Source: Hydra vulgaris (Eukaryota; Cnidaria; Hydrozoa; Anthoathecata; Hydridae). From it: a stretch of DNA of 64,000 nt. A program made the position numbers and the translations under genes. The notes beneath the pieces were generated by a model. It did not search any database. It was not told the origin of the DNA and saw nothing but the letters and a program-made list of their open reading frames with translations. How positions within the stretch are numbered: position 1 is the first letter of the stretch; the number at the start of each line of letters is the position of its first letter. The stretch spans positions 45,508,501-45,572,500 of the forward strand of contig NC_088934.1 of assembly GCF_038396675.1 (NCBI RefSeq). Reading direction: 5' to 3'. Of this stretch, positions 1 to 12,668 are shown piece by piece.

Positions 1-1880
1 ATAGTACATAGATACTAATTTCTAACATAAGACAAAAAGAAAACATAATAACTTTAGAAGTATCGATTAAAGTCATGTTAATTTATTTTAATTTGCAATA
101 TTTTTATCGTTTTATTATTAAAAAGAGTTATAAATAAACTTATTAGGCTTATACTAGTTAGACTTATACTAAATATTACACTTAATTAAGTAATTTACCT
201 GTTCTTAAAATACTCCTTGCTTTCTCTCGTATCTCTTCATACTTTAAACGCTACGGCTTTTACGAGCGCTCACAGGATAATTTCTTCGTCCAAATTACCC
301 AAACAGAATTACTTTTGAATCAATCATTAATAATTTCCAAAGGAAATTATATCAACCGTTATTGAATTCCCTGTGGAGTTATACCAACCTTTAACGATAT
401 ACAAAAATAAATTTTTTTTACCGATCAAAAAAGACTAAAAAAATTATTATAAAATTATCTGAAAAATTATTATAAAATCATCTGAAAGCGTTCAAACTGG
501 GGCTTAGAGCTCAGTTTTAATGCTTTCATTATTAGAAAAAATGATTTTTTCTAAAAATGTCATTATTAGAAAAAATGATTACAAGAATGGAATAAAAATA
601 CTAATCTTATCTCAAACTATAAAATAAAAATTATCACTTTCAACAAAATGCTAAACAACAACAACAGATAAGAAAATTTTTAAAATGCTTTGAAACATCA
701 TCGAGAACAACCGATAAGAAGATTTGATGTAGGCTTCATGTGCCATTAAATGATATCGAAATTTAATTTATGGACTATCGTAAATGTTGGCTGTTTGTGA
801 CTATGGTATTTATACCGCTTAAGTGGTAACCGCATATGACCCATTTTTGGCTACAATGTTTGTATCATTTAAGTATTATAAACGTGGTAATTATAATACT
901 TAAGTGGTATAAATATTATAGCCTTGCATGGCCCACATCTACACTATCCCATAAATCAAGTTTTATCTATCACATTTGGTGATATCAATTTTCTTTTTGG
1001 AAGGCAAGATCGCATATTATTTTTTTTGTTTTCGGTAAAGAAATATATTAAGAAAGTATGTGTTCAAGTTCAATGTACCAAAAACAAAATTGATTGACAT
1101 AAATAAAAGCAAAAGGGCATGTTAACGTGAAAGCGAAAGGTTAACAGCTTTCTTACTTGAAACTGAAGGGTTGTTGATTCATTTAATTCAATGTTTTAGC
1201 AATTGGGGCTGCTTTTGATTCATGCCAATATAAGATTCAAAAATGACAAATTTTTATTACAGTGGTGATTTAACTTTAAAGAGAAATGGAGGCATAATGT
1301 AGTATTATAGAAAACAGATAAAATTACATTAAGCAGAAAGTCATCTTACTTTGAATATAATTGACAATTATTGATCGACTAAAAGATCACGCATTTGTAA
1401 CTGTTACGAGTGTGGTTTTAGTGGTGACCAAGGAAAATTTTTATTTTATGCCAAAAAGGTACAAAGCGCTCTCTCAAACTTACAGAAAATAATAAAAATA
1501 ATTAACAAAACTGTAAATAGCTGCGCCAACGCAGGCTTCTACTTAGCGCCTTTTGTTATTTATAAATTAAAAAATACTTATATTAATTATGGTGCAAAGA
1601 TAGTCCAACCGGCACAGCGTATACAAGATCAAATTTGAGATGGATGAAGAAATTGCAACTTAAAGAGTGGTTGTAATGGCTATTTATCCCAGCAGTTAAA
1701 GCGATTGGTGGAAAACTCATTCTTGTTTTAGATTAGACAGCACTCAGGTGTTATTGAAAGTTATTGAAATATGTACAGAAAAACATGTCTGATTGGTCAG
1801 TTAATTAGTTCATTGAAGTCATATTTTGCAACCACTAGATGTTGAAATATATTATCATGTAAAACATACACGAAAAAACG
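1..1880. other. Intergenic AT-rich DNA, no gene seen
   Basis: I see no convincing coding sequence on either strand. Only small structures stand out: a short direct repeat (attattagaaaaaatgat, near 530-587) and small inverted repeats around 810-905 built on cttaagt-type motifs. Confidence 0.5.
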
Positions 1881-1891
1881 TGTTAAAAATA

Positions 1892-2040
1892 GGAGCCGTG
1901 GCGCAGTGGTTAGAGCGCTTTCTCTTACTCGAAGCAAGAAATCTTGGGTTCAAAGCGAACTCAGGAACATATTTTGCGTCATCGATAAGGAAGGAGGTGT
2001 AAACTTACTAATTAAATCCCTAAAATAAAACTAAAAAAAT
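1892..2040 (+). repeat. tRNA-derived SINE, copy 1
   Basis: A tRNA-like head starts at ggagccgtggcgcagtgg, which is an A-box-like sequence, and continues to gggttcaaagc, a B-box-like sequence. It lacks the paired acceptor stem of a working tRNA gene. The following segment (tattttgcg, then ggaggtgtaaact) recurs downstream of the B-box in the copy at 22885-23050 and, in reverse, near 60008-60170. That makes this a dispersed SINE and not a tRNA gene. The copy ends in an A-rich tail. It lies just upstream of the LINE that begins near 2260. Confidence 0.7.
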
Positions 2041-2314
2041 TAAAATCATTTTATGAATTATCAGAGTTCAAAAACATTAATAAAGCTAATTTTTCAAGTT
2101 TATTAAAAGTTTTATATGAAAGTGGCAAGTGCTTTACCAGAAGTCAGAATACGCAGTCAGTGCTTTCGAATGCGCAATGGGCACAGAAATAAGCGGATGT
2201 GCATTTTTTTTACGGCTGAAAAAAGTTTATTCTTTAAATAAACTTATATAATAACATATATTTATTTACAAAAAAAAAAAGAAAAATAAATAACAACAGG
2301 AAAGTTTGATAAAT

Positions 2315-2941
2315 ATGGCAATCATAACTGTTGAAATTCAAAAAATGCTTAAAGAAATGTTTTTAGAATATAAAAATGAGATGGCAATTATATTGCAACA
2401 GCAAGAACAAATTGTTATCGACATTTTAAGTGCAAACACCGAGGTATTCAATAAAAGACTAGAAAAAGTTGAACAAAAAGTTAATGATAATTCTAACCAA
2501 ATAAAGTTATTAGTTAATGATGTAGAAGATGTTAAGTTGAGCTTGAATTTCCACAAGGAGCTGTTTGATAAAAAAATTGCCAGTGTCAACGAACGAGAAA
2601 ACGAAAAATCAAGAAAAGAAACATCACTTAGTGAAAATATTAAAGAAAAACAAAGAATATCTGAAGATAGATCCAGAGGAAAAAATCTGAGAATTGATGG
2701 GTTCTTGGAAACTAAAAAAGAAAGCTGGAATGAAACAGAAGAAAAAACTCAATCGCTTTTTGCAAATGAATTAGGATTAACTGGAATAGATGTAGAGTTA
2801 AAAAAAAATGGACGCTCCAGAACAATTGTTATTAATTTGCAGAGGTATAAAGATAAGATAAAAATTCTGAAAGAATCACAAAAGCTTAAAGGAACTAACG
2901 TGTATGTGAACGAAGACTTTTCCGTGAAACTGTGGATATAA
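2315..2941 (+). CDS. LINE ORF1-type coiled-coil RNA-binding protein
   Basis: The intact reading frame predicts about 208 residues from the ATG at 2315; an in-frame TTG lies nine bases upstream. Roughly residues 25-85 have heptad-like spacing (QQQEQ, EKVEQKVNDNSNQI), which suggests a coiled coil. A basic charged linker follows, then an RRM-like segment starting at RGKNLRIDGF and ending in INLQRYKDKIKIL and NVYVNEDFS. That layout is typical of ORF1 proteins of CR1/L2/jockey-type LINEs, which bind the element RNA. It lies just before the endonuclease/RT part of the same element. It is the only undamaged frame of this LINE. A host function is not indicated. Confidence 0.75.
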   Translation: MAIITVEIQKMLKEMFLEYKNEMAIILQQQEQIVIDILSANTEVFNKRLEKVEQKVNDNSNQIKLLVNDVEDVKLSLNFHKELFDKKIASVNERENEKSRKETSLSENIKEKQRISEDRSRGKNLRIDGFLETKKESWNETEEKTQSLFANELGLTGIDVELKKNGRSRTIVINLQRYKDKIKILKESQKLKGTNVYVNEDFSVKLWI

Positions 2942-3389
2942 GAAAAAAGTTATCGGTGGAAGTGAAGAAAAGGCGATCCAATGGTGAAAATGTTTATCTT
3001 AGGTATGACAAAATTATCACTTCAAAAAACTCTTTACTTATATTTAGTAGTAATAAATCAAACCAAAATTAAAAAGTTATGAATATTTTAAATGAATATT
3101 TAAAGGCATGCATATATATACATTTTTTTTTAATGTCGGAAAATAATATTTTGAATGTTTTTGATATATCTACTAGAGAATATTTTAATATAAGTGATGC
3201 CTCAAGTTATTTAAACTCTTCATTATAAAATTTTTCATTTTTAAATTATTAGGAGTATGAGTAAAAATTTTTGAATCCCTAAAAATAATTTTAAAAAACT
3301 TAAAATACAATTTTAGTGTAATCTGTCCAACATAAACTTGGTGGAAAAATTGCGATGAGTTAAATTCTAATTTTTTTTTACCAGATTAT

Positions 3390-4010
3390 AATTTAATACA
3401 ACATCCCACGAAAAACGGTATTGGCGGGGGCGTATGTATTTTTATTCTTAATTCTTATACTTTTAGAAAATTACTAAACTTCAGTGTCAATGACGCTAAT
3501 TGTGAGTCGTTAACAATTGAAATTCTTAATCAGAAAACCAAAAATATTTTTACAACTTCTCTTTACAGACCACCTAATGGTAATTTTGAAGACCAGACCA
3601 CCTAATGCTAATTTTGAAGCATTTGAAAAACACTTAAAAAAATATATTGCCAAAAGTTATTAAAAAACACATTTACTTAATTGGTGATTTTAACATAGAT
3701 ATTCAAAAAATAAATAATGATTCCTACGCTAAACGATTTGTAAGTACTCTACTTCAGAACAGTTTAATACCTGTAATTAACAAATCAACGCGCGTAACAC
3801 GCAATACTTCTTCAATTATTGATAACATTATCACTAATATTGCCATGACTTGCCAAATCAAAAGTGGATTATTAAAAACTGATATCAACAATCGTTTTCC
3901 AAATTTTTTTATAAATTACTCTTTAGTTATTGAATCTAAAAATTTCTTTGCAACATATGTAAGACAAATAAACAATCAATCTATTAAAAAATTCTAGAAT
4001 TATTAACAGA
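3390..4010 (+). pseudogene. LINE AP-endonuclease domain, broken
   Basis: Translations in shifting frames give recognisable endonuclease/exonuclease/phosphatase motifs. TKNGIGGGVCIFI and TTSLYRPPNG come from about 3405-3585. Then HIYLIGDFNIDIQ in the frame at 3647-3997 carries the conserved GDFN core. A short direct duplication around 3570-3615 (accacctaatg, twice) disrupts the frame just before the GDFN block. In LINEs this domain nicks target DNA. It cannot be made as one protein here. Confidence 0.8.
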
Positions 4011-4110
4011 AGTTTATTGGAATCTTTTAACTGAGTGCAATAATGCTAATTAAGCATTATTGCACTCAGTTAAAAGATTCCAATCAACTTCTGTTAATAA
4101 TTCTCGAATT
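3990..4110. repeat. Fold-back inverted duplication inside the LINE
   Basis: Two arms of about 55-58 bases (3990-4047 and 4052-4110) are near-perfect reverse complements around a centre at about 4049. A third, partial direct copy of the inner sequence (gagtgcaataatgctaatta) follows to about 4135. The palindrome sits between the endonuclease and RT parts and could form a long hairpin. Confidence 0.9.
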
Positions 4111-4319
4111 GAGTGCAATAATGCTAATTAAGCAATTAAATACAAAAAGTATAAAAATTGTTTTGAAAAGATAAAAAAGCAAATCAAAAAAAAATATTAT
4201 TCTAACCTCTTAGAACATTCAATAGGAAATAGTAAAAAGACATGGGAAGTAATTAAAGAAGTTACAGGGAAAAACAATTTCGAAAAAACACCACTATTTC
4301 AAATAAATTAAAGCTAAAC

Positions 4320-6060
4320 TTGAACAAACAAATAATTGATAAGAAAGAAATAGGTGAAAACTTTAACAAATTTTTTATAAACATAGGGAAAAAACTAGCT
4401 GCAGATATAACTCCTGGAAATAAAACATTCCAATCCTATTTAAAAAAAACTCACTATCTAATGGATGAGTCGGAACTGTCTCTAAATGAACTTCAGGCAT
4501 CCTTTCATGCGCTTAAAATAAATAAAAGTGCCGGGCTTGACGATAATAATGTTAATGTTCTAAAAGCTTTTTTTGATGTTACTAAATCACCTCTTTTGAA
4601 TATCTTCAATCTTTCAATAACAACTGGTATTTTTCCTTGTCAATTAAAAATAGCAAGAGTAGTCCCTGTAAACAAAAATAGCGACAATTATATACGATCT
4701 AACTACAGACCTATATCTATTTTTTCTTGTTTTTCAAAGTTGCTTGAATGTATTACGTATAGCACGCTGTATAGTTATCTTGAAAAACATAATATCTTAT
4801 TCAGCAAACAGTTTGGTCTCCGAAAAGGGCATTCATCACATCATGCAGTAACTGATTTAGCCAGTCAAAGTCTCGACGGGTTTGCTGAAAAAAGTTATAC
4901 TCTCTGCTTGTTTATCGACTTGTCAAAAGCTTTTGACACTTGATTATAAAATTCTCTTGTACAAACTAGAAACATATGGAGGAATAAATAGCAACTTAAA
5001 ATGGCTACAATATTACCTTAAAAATAGAAAACAAGAAGTACCTTATGATTCAACGTGTACAAAGTTAGAAACAGTAAGCTTTGGAGTTCCTCAAGGCTCT
5101 ATTCTTGGACCCATACTGTTTCTGATTTACGTAAATGATATTTACCTATCTTCAAACATGCTTAATTTTATTCTTTTTGCTGATGACACGAATCTTTTTT
5201 ATATCCATTCCAATATAAAAATAATTTTTTTTACATTAAATCGTGAGCTGGAAAACCTTAATGATTGGTTTAATCAAACAAACTCTCTTTGAATATCAGT
5301 AAAACTAAGTACAATTTACTTCATCACCAATCTAAATCCAATGACTTGCCTCTGCAACTTCCTCAGCTAATATGAAATAACAATATATTAAACATACCCG
5401 GTGGACACAGGACGTAAAAAAGACGTCTTTTAAACGTCTATTGAACGTTTTGGACGTCTTTTGAACGTTCAAAAGACGTCTTATTTAGGTCCTGTGCCCA
5501 CTGGGTAGTAATAACAATATAATAAACATAAACATTATTCCATCACTTAAAATCATAGGAATAATATTTGATAAACATCTTAATTGGAACAACCATATTA
5601 CACTAGTTGAAAACAAAGTTTCTAAAACTATAGGCATTATGCATAAAACAAAACACCTACTAAGTAAAAAATGTTAATAGATTTATATTACTCTTTTATC
5701 CATAGCTACATAAGCTATTGTAATATTGCTCGTGTAAGTACTTGCCCTTCAGCATTGAAATATATATATATTAAACAAAAACAAGCAAGTAGAATTATAT
5801 GTAATGTGCATAAATACGCCCACTCCAAGCCGTTACTCCGGGAAATTAAAGCTCTTAATGTCTATGAGTTAAACGTGTTTCAAAACTTCTTATTCATGTT
5901 TAAATATCAACATGACATGCTTCCAAAATCCTTTAATAACCAATTTCTAAATATTAACCATAAATACTTAACGAGGTGCTCTATCCATAATTTTAATTTA
6001 CTTAAGTCAACTCTTAAAACATCTGATTACTCAATTTCTTGTAGAGGACCTCGTCTGTAA
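4320..6060 (+). pseudogene. LINE reverse transcriptase, frameshifted
   Basis: The RT domain is split over frames. Positions 4320-4943 contain the fingers and palm start (NKSAGLDD, NYRPISI, FIDLSKAFDT). Positions 4882-5292 contain the core GVPQGSILGPILFLIYVNDI and the catalytic FADDT box. After the MITE insertion at 5397-5507 the frame resumes (IGIIFDKHLNWNNHI, near 5550-5600). Positions 5671-6060 hold the C-terminal domain (YSFIHSYISYCN, KQASRIICN). The order matches jockey/CR1-type RTs. A frameshift between AFDT and the GVPQG block and the MITE both destroy function. Confidence 0.92.
5397..5507. mobile_element. Palindromic MITE inserted in the LINE
   Basis: A near-palindrome of about 110 bp has ends cccggtggacacagg and cctgtgcccactggg and an interior full of aacgt/acgtc repeats (gacgtcttttaaacgt). 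The flanks are almost identical: aataacaatatattaaac on the left and aataacaatataataaac on the right, about 20 bp differing by one indel. That suggests a long target-site duplication. A related terminal motif (cccactgggt) occurs at about 59010. Confidence 0.8.
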
Positions 6061-6481
6061 AACATAGTTCTTAATGAAAATATGAAAAGTATAACTTCAA
6101 TAAATTGTTTTAAAAATATAGTTAAACAGTATTTACTTGAATTAACAGAAACAAACATATTTTTGTATTTTTAAGTAAAAAAATCTTGTAATATTTGTAA
6201 TAATCTTGTAATATTTCTTACTGTATCTGTTTATCTACTTTATTGCAATTTATCGTATTCTTGTTGTAATTTTGTATTAACTTATTTTATATAACGAGTA
6301 TTTTTAAATTTACACAATAAGAAATTTGTAAAAAATACTTTACGCTAACTATAGGGGCTTGATGACAAGATTTCTATCTTCTACTTGCTCCGGTCGTTAT
6401 TAATTTTTATTTAAATTTTATTGATGAAAATTGTAAAACAAGAACGTTGTAAAATGTTTATAAATGACGAAGAAATGTTTC

Positions 6482-6601
<120 letters not shown>

Positions 6602-6609
6602 AATGACAG

Positions 6610-6985
6610 GGTTATTTTCTTTCAACAAATTCAATACTGACTAATCAAGAATGAAAATTATATACACATTTAAAGGTCCATTATCATAGCTAACATCGCA
6701 ATCACCATCGACTGTATTCTATTATATACATCTTCTATACCAATATCAAATACTTCAGTGGAATATTATAACAAAAACAAACATTTCAAATAAAAATGGT
6801 TTAGAATTTGCAATGAAAACATTAATGCAACAAATCTAAGCTTCTGATAAACATATATACAAATCTAAAAAAAAAACAATGTAAAAATTGTAGAGGGAAC
6901 CTCTGACTGAAGATGATAAAAAAAAAGATTGAGCAACGGATGAAAAACCAAATAAAAAAAGGCTAAAAATAAAATATAGATTACA
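6610..6985. other. No clear gene; possible terminal exon fragment on the minus strand
   Basis: Mostly AT-rich sequence. On the minus strand a short open stretch near 6675-6775 reads EVFDIGIEDVYNRIQ and ends at a stop. It lies downstream of the unknown coding remnant at 6990-7400 and could be its last exon, but the link is speculative. Confidence 0.25.
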
Positions 6986-6989
6986 CAGA

Positions 6990-7400
6990 CAACACAAACT
7001 TACCAATTAGGCCGCGAAAAGTATTTTAATGGAGAAAATGCAAAGCACATATCCATGAACGGTTCAATGTGAAAACAATTAATATCAATTGTGGTTTTGC
7101 AATCAGATATGTGCTCCAAAACAGTATCAACAAGGTTGACTAAAAAATATGTGCAGCTTGGTTTGATGTGCAGTTTGGTACTATTTGCTTTGATATCTAA
7201 GACAATAAGTTAAAAAAAATCATCTATTGCGTTTTCAAAATCTGTGCTGAGTAGTTTCTTAAGCACAAATATGCAACAGTGTTAAGTAAATCTAATTTAT
7301 AATATCGTAAAACTTTCTTGTTAGGAAGAACATGTCTACGCTTATACTGCCTGATCCCAGAAAAAGTTCATATCTTTTTAATATATTTGGAACACTGACT
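6990..7400 (-). pseudogene. Unrecognised broken coding sequence
   Basis: Reading the minus strand from about 7400 downwards gives a continuous protein-like translation in two frames. The first segment (VPNILKRYELFSGIRQYKRR, then KVLRYYKLDLLNTVAYLCL) runs to about 7265. After a frame change comes KKLLSTDFENAIDDFF. An in-frame stop follows, then about 65 residues ending HIEPFMDMCFAFSPL and KYFSRPNW. The last segment is followed by a good splice donor (ttg|gtaagt, at about 7011) and preceded by a possible acceptor (ttgtcttag). It may be a decayed host exon or part of an unknown transposon ORF. I do not recognise the family and propose no function. Confidence 0.45.
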
Positions 7401-7920
7401 ATTCATGACCTAAATAACTAATTCCTAGTGTTGAAAAAAAAATTAATGCATTTAAAATATAGTAGTGTTCCCATATGAGAACATAAGGTTGTTGACAAAT
7501 AAGATTTGTATGATTTTTCTGATTTTTGGGAAGTAATGATCTAACCTTGCTTATTAAATAAAGACCGTACTTAACAAAGGTAAAAATAGAACAATTTTTT
7601 TTTAAAATGATTCATGAATATGTTACATTAAATGCAATTGAAATTATTTTATTTAATTCTATTTCAAATACAAAAATAATAACCTTTTAATTTATTGAAT
7701 CACTAAGTCAATACTTTTTTTTTATAAACAATATAGTTACTGTATTTATTGCACTATTAAACAAACAACAAAACTAAAAATTATTGCTTATATAAGCTGT
7801 AGTTACTGTATATACTGATAAACAAGCAACAAAACTAAAAACGATTACATTTGGAAACAATAAGCACTGTTTGTACTGATAAACAAACGGTAAAAAAAAA
7901 ATTAAATTATCTGATTTTTA
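7400..7920. other. Non-coding flank of the piggyBac relic with degenerate tandem repeats
   Basis: No gene seen. Three diverged copies of a roughly 60-bp unit (agttactgta, aaacaaacaacaaaactaaa) lie at about 7734-7890. A palindromic motif gttcccatatgagaac occurs near 7470. The region lies beyond the 3' end of the piggyBac transposase and may be its terminal region. Confidence 0.4.
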
Positions 7921-7924
7921 AAAC

Positions 7925-9499
7925 ATTATGAAAATTTTTGAAACATTGTGATAATTTTTGAAACATTGAGTTCCTCTACTGTAATGAAGCCTAAGATTAC
8001 ATTTTCCAGACATCGATATTCTATTATTATGACATATGACACTTCTTTCTTGAGTACACTCAGTTGGCTCATGACCCTGGCCATCAAATTAAACATCAGC
8101 TGGTAAATCTGCATGTTTTCCACCTTTTGCCCGCAATGTTTGAGTTAATTTCATTAGGACTATTGTATTTTCCCGTCTGAAATCTAAGTGAGTAATTTTG
8201 TTTTTCTCGCTCTACATCCTATGATAAGGATGTAGAGCGAGAAAAAATCTCCAAGCTGCAACCAGAGATAAGTTTAACATATTAGTCATAAATGGCCACC
8301 ACCATTTTTTGGCTCAGATTATAGGCAGATGTAGGATCCCAAAAGACTATCCATCGAATCAACTCCACCCATTCTCTTTTTGTAAAGATTTATTAGATTG
8401 GGCTGATTTACTTCAGTATTTCCTTTAGTTCTAACTTGTCTTTTCACCTTGTGCACTGGTTCTTGTGTAAAATAGTTGCTTGCAATGTTCATTGTTAATA
8501 CTATTGTCGTGCCATTTGACTTCACCATTGCAACGATAGTTATAAGTACCTCTACTTTGCCTTTTAAGTTATTTTTTAGATACAATTATTTTTTATTAAT
8601 TTTTATTATATTATCTTTTGGGGTACCATCAGTTCTATTATCACGGATAGTTCCTGTAGCAATAAAACTCTCCTCTGAAAATAATTTCACCAACTTTTCA
8701 CTTGCGAAAAAATTTTCAAAATATATTTCGTGTAATTTTGGACTAGATTTTTGCTTCACTACTTCTAGCATATCTTGAATAACTTGTTGACCTATAGGTA
8801 TCTCAGATCTTCTAGTAGAATCTTTTTGAGTATAAATCTGTAGTTTATATGGATATCCATCGTTTCCACATAAAGCCCAAAGCTTGTACCCAAAATGTAT
8901 TGGTTTTCCTTTTATGTACGTTTTAACACTGTGTTTATCAAAGTAGGGCACCATTTACTTATCTATGCTTAGTTTTTCATGAAATATTCCCCATTTACTT
9001 AGCTGTTCATTTAAGATTTCATACAAAAGTGACACTTTAGCAACTTTATTTCCTGTTTTCAAATTATAATTATCAGCAACATGAAAGTATTTTTTTATTT
9101 TCAAAAATTTATCACTACTCGTAGTATTTGAAACAAATGGAATATTTAGGCCTGATTGATTGCTCCCATAGTTCCTTTCCGATGTCACAAAATGGTATCC
9201 AGAAAAATTTTGATGCCTCTGTCACTGACAGAAGTATCAAAAGTGGCGTCATTCTTATCTTTTTGCGCATACAATTTTGTCTGTTCTAAATTATGTTTAC
9301 ATTTATCATTAGTAAAAAAGAGTTTCCATATTTCGTAGCAGGACTTTGTAGTCAGTTTAGGATACTTGTCTTCCACACTAATTGGTAGCTTTTCTGACAA
9401 AAGAGGTCTTGTAAAGCCAGTTCTCTTTCTCCATCGTGAGTCAGCCAAAACATTTTCATCATGAAAATAACCTTCGTCATCTGAAGAATTGGAGGCCAA
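7925..9499 (-). pseudogene. piggyBac-type transposase, dead copy
   Basis: The minus strand encodes a piggyBac/PGBD-like transposase in order. The acidic N-terminus with the DDE_Tnp_1_7 start is at 9499-9185 (FTRPLLSEKLPI, YEIWKLFFTN). The middle is at 9188-8955 (SSDKFLKIKKYFHVADN). The catalytic core is at 8954-8586 (MVPYFDKHSVKTYIKGKPIH, GYKLWALCG) and 8585-8319 (KKRMGGVDSMDS). A cysteine-rich C-terminus continues to about 7926. A frameshift near 9186 and in-frame TAA stops at 8955 and 8586 break it; the first probably came from a Gln codon before MVPY. Two further frames are needed after 8319. An 18-bp-arm inverted duplication (8205-8243) interrupts the end. The family cuts and pastes at TTAA. 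Confidence 0.9.
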
Positions 9500-9521
9500 T
9501 GAAACTTCTAATTTTTTACTT

Positions 9522-11050
<1,529 letters not shown>

Positions 11051-11533
11051 AAACATATATGTTTTATATATATGAGACCTTCAGCTTCAAAACCGGCCCT
11101 TTGCACTAAAGCAAGTTTTACAGGATGCACCTTCTTTTTTGTGCAAATAAAAAAATAAAAATAAACATATACACCTCATGTTTAGTCACTAATGAATGGT
11201 TTTCTATGTGAGTATCAGTAATTGTGATTATCATGGAATAGAAATATTTAATTAAAGGGGATTTTTTTCAAAAAAGAGCCGGTTTTGATCCAGCCACTGC
11301 ACATTTTAACAAAATTGTAATTGTTTTGTGATTAATTTCGTTGGAACCCATGGTTATTTAAAGTCCACCGTAATTTCACACGCTTTTCAGTATATTTAAC
11401 GGGTGATGCGGAAGTTATCGGACAAATCCTAATTTCATTATTTGAGCATAATAATTAGTTTTTGTGGTTTTATGTGTAGGCATAAACGTTCTATAAAATA
11501 TAAACTTTATTATTTGAAACACAATTATTTAAA

Positions 11534-12565
11534 ATGAGGTTAAATGCAGCTGAAAGAGAATCTTTTCGAAAGCGAAATAAACCTAATATTAAAAATAAAA
11601 TCGTAAATCATTTTGAAAAGGAAGGATTTGCTTGAAGTACAATATATGATAACCTAAAAAGACTTGAAACTGTTCAATCGTTTTCTGATAGAAGGCACCC
11701 TGGTTGTCCGACATCGTGGACTAGAGAAAAGAAAGCCGAATTAACGAGACTTGTCAACAATCGAAAAGGGGTCAGTCAGAGAAAAATAGGTATTAAATTC
11801 AATGTAAATCAATCGACAATTGGTCGTCACTTAAAAAAAAATGAATATTAGATATAGAAAACGTGAAAAGACTCCAAAATACACTATAGAACAACAAATA
11901 AAGGCAAAGAAAAGAAGCAGGAAACTAGTTAACCAACTCTATAACACAAAATCGCTTCTTGTCATCCATGACAAAAAATACTTTTGTTTTGCAGGGGACA
12001 TTTAGTTTATGCCTGGAAATTCTGGATACTACACAAACAACAAAAAGACATGCCCAGAAAGTGTTCGATTTATAGGAAAAGAGAAATTTCCAAAAAAATG
12101 ATTAATGTGGATAGCCATATCTGACCGTGGTATGTCCAAGCCATTGTTTCGCACTTCCAAGACTGTAGCGATCAATTCATAAATCTATATTAATGAATGT
12201 TTAGAAAAACGACTTCTTCCATTTATTCACAAGTATCATGGAGACTTTAACTATTTATTTCGGCCAGATTTAGCAAGTTCTCATTATTCTAAAGATTCTC
12301 TAAATTGGATGGACCAAAATGTCTATTACGTTGATAAAAAATCTAATCCCCCAGATGTGCCTCTAGCACGACCAATTGAAAATTTTTGGGGACATTTGGC
12401 ACAGAAGGTTTACGAGGGAAATTGGCAAGCTTCAACAGAGCAAGTTTTGATTGATCGCATTAAACTAAAACTACAAAAAAATTGATTTAAACTTTTTACA
12501 GTCGCATATGAAAGGCGTCAGAGCAAAATTGAGATCAGATGGTGGTGTTTTTTCATATAAAAAAT
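11534..12565 (+). pseudogene. Tc1-like transposase (DD36E spacing), broken
   Basis: The frame opens at the ATG at 11534 (MRLNAAERESFRKRNK) and shows two DNA-binding helix-turn-helix units (STIYDNLKRLETV; GVSQRKIGIKFNVNQSTIGR). A TGA stop at about 11632 and several frameshifts follow. The catalytic part is readable as FRPDLASSHYSKDSL and then ARPIENFWGHL. There are 36 residues between the Asp of PDLA and the Glu of PIEN, which differs from the DD37E copy next door. It ends KGVRAKLRSDGGVFSY in a shifted frame. The termini are well preserved but the gene is dead. Confidence 0.85.
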
Positions 12566-12587
12566 AATATATTTTTATTAAAAGATA

Positions 12588-12668
12588 AATGCTTTATTTA
12601 AAAAATGCTTTATTTAAAAAATGCTTTATTTAAAAAATGCTTTATTTAAAAAATGCTTTATTTAAAAA
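12588..12668. repeat. 16-bp minisatellite
   Basis: Five near-identical copies of atgctttatttaaaaa lie just inside the right end of the DD36E element. Confidence 0.95.

Larger units (their letters stand above)
2260..6420 (+). mobile_element. Degenerate non-LTR retrotransposon (jockey/CR1/L2-like LINE)
   Basis: One damaged LINE copy reads in order: ORF1-type coiled-coil protein (2315-2941), endonuclease fragments (about 3390-4010), reverse transcriptase fragments (4320-5292), C-terminal domain (5671-6060) and a 3' untranslated region to about 6420. Frameshifts, stop codons, a fold-back duplication (3990-4110) and an inserted palindromic MITE (5397-5507) inactivate ORF2. Domain order and the motifs GDFNID, GVPQGSILGP and FADDT support the assignment. 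The 3' end shares a small hairpin with another LINE tail at 23484-23936. Confidence 0.9.

Noticed and set aside
1892..1966. Functional tRNA gene
   Set aside because: A- and B-box-like motifs are present, but the acceptor stem does not pair and the downstream body recurs elsewhere, so it is a SINE.
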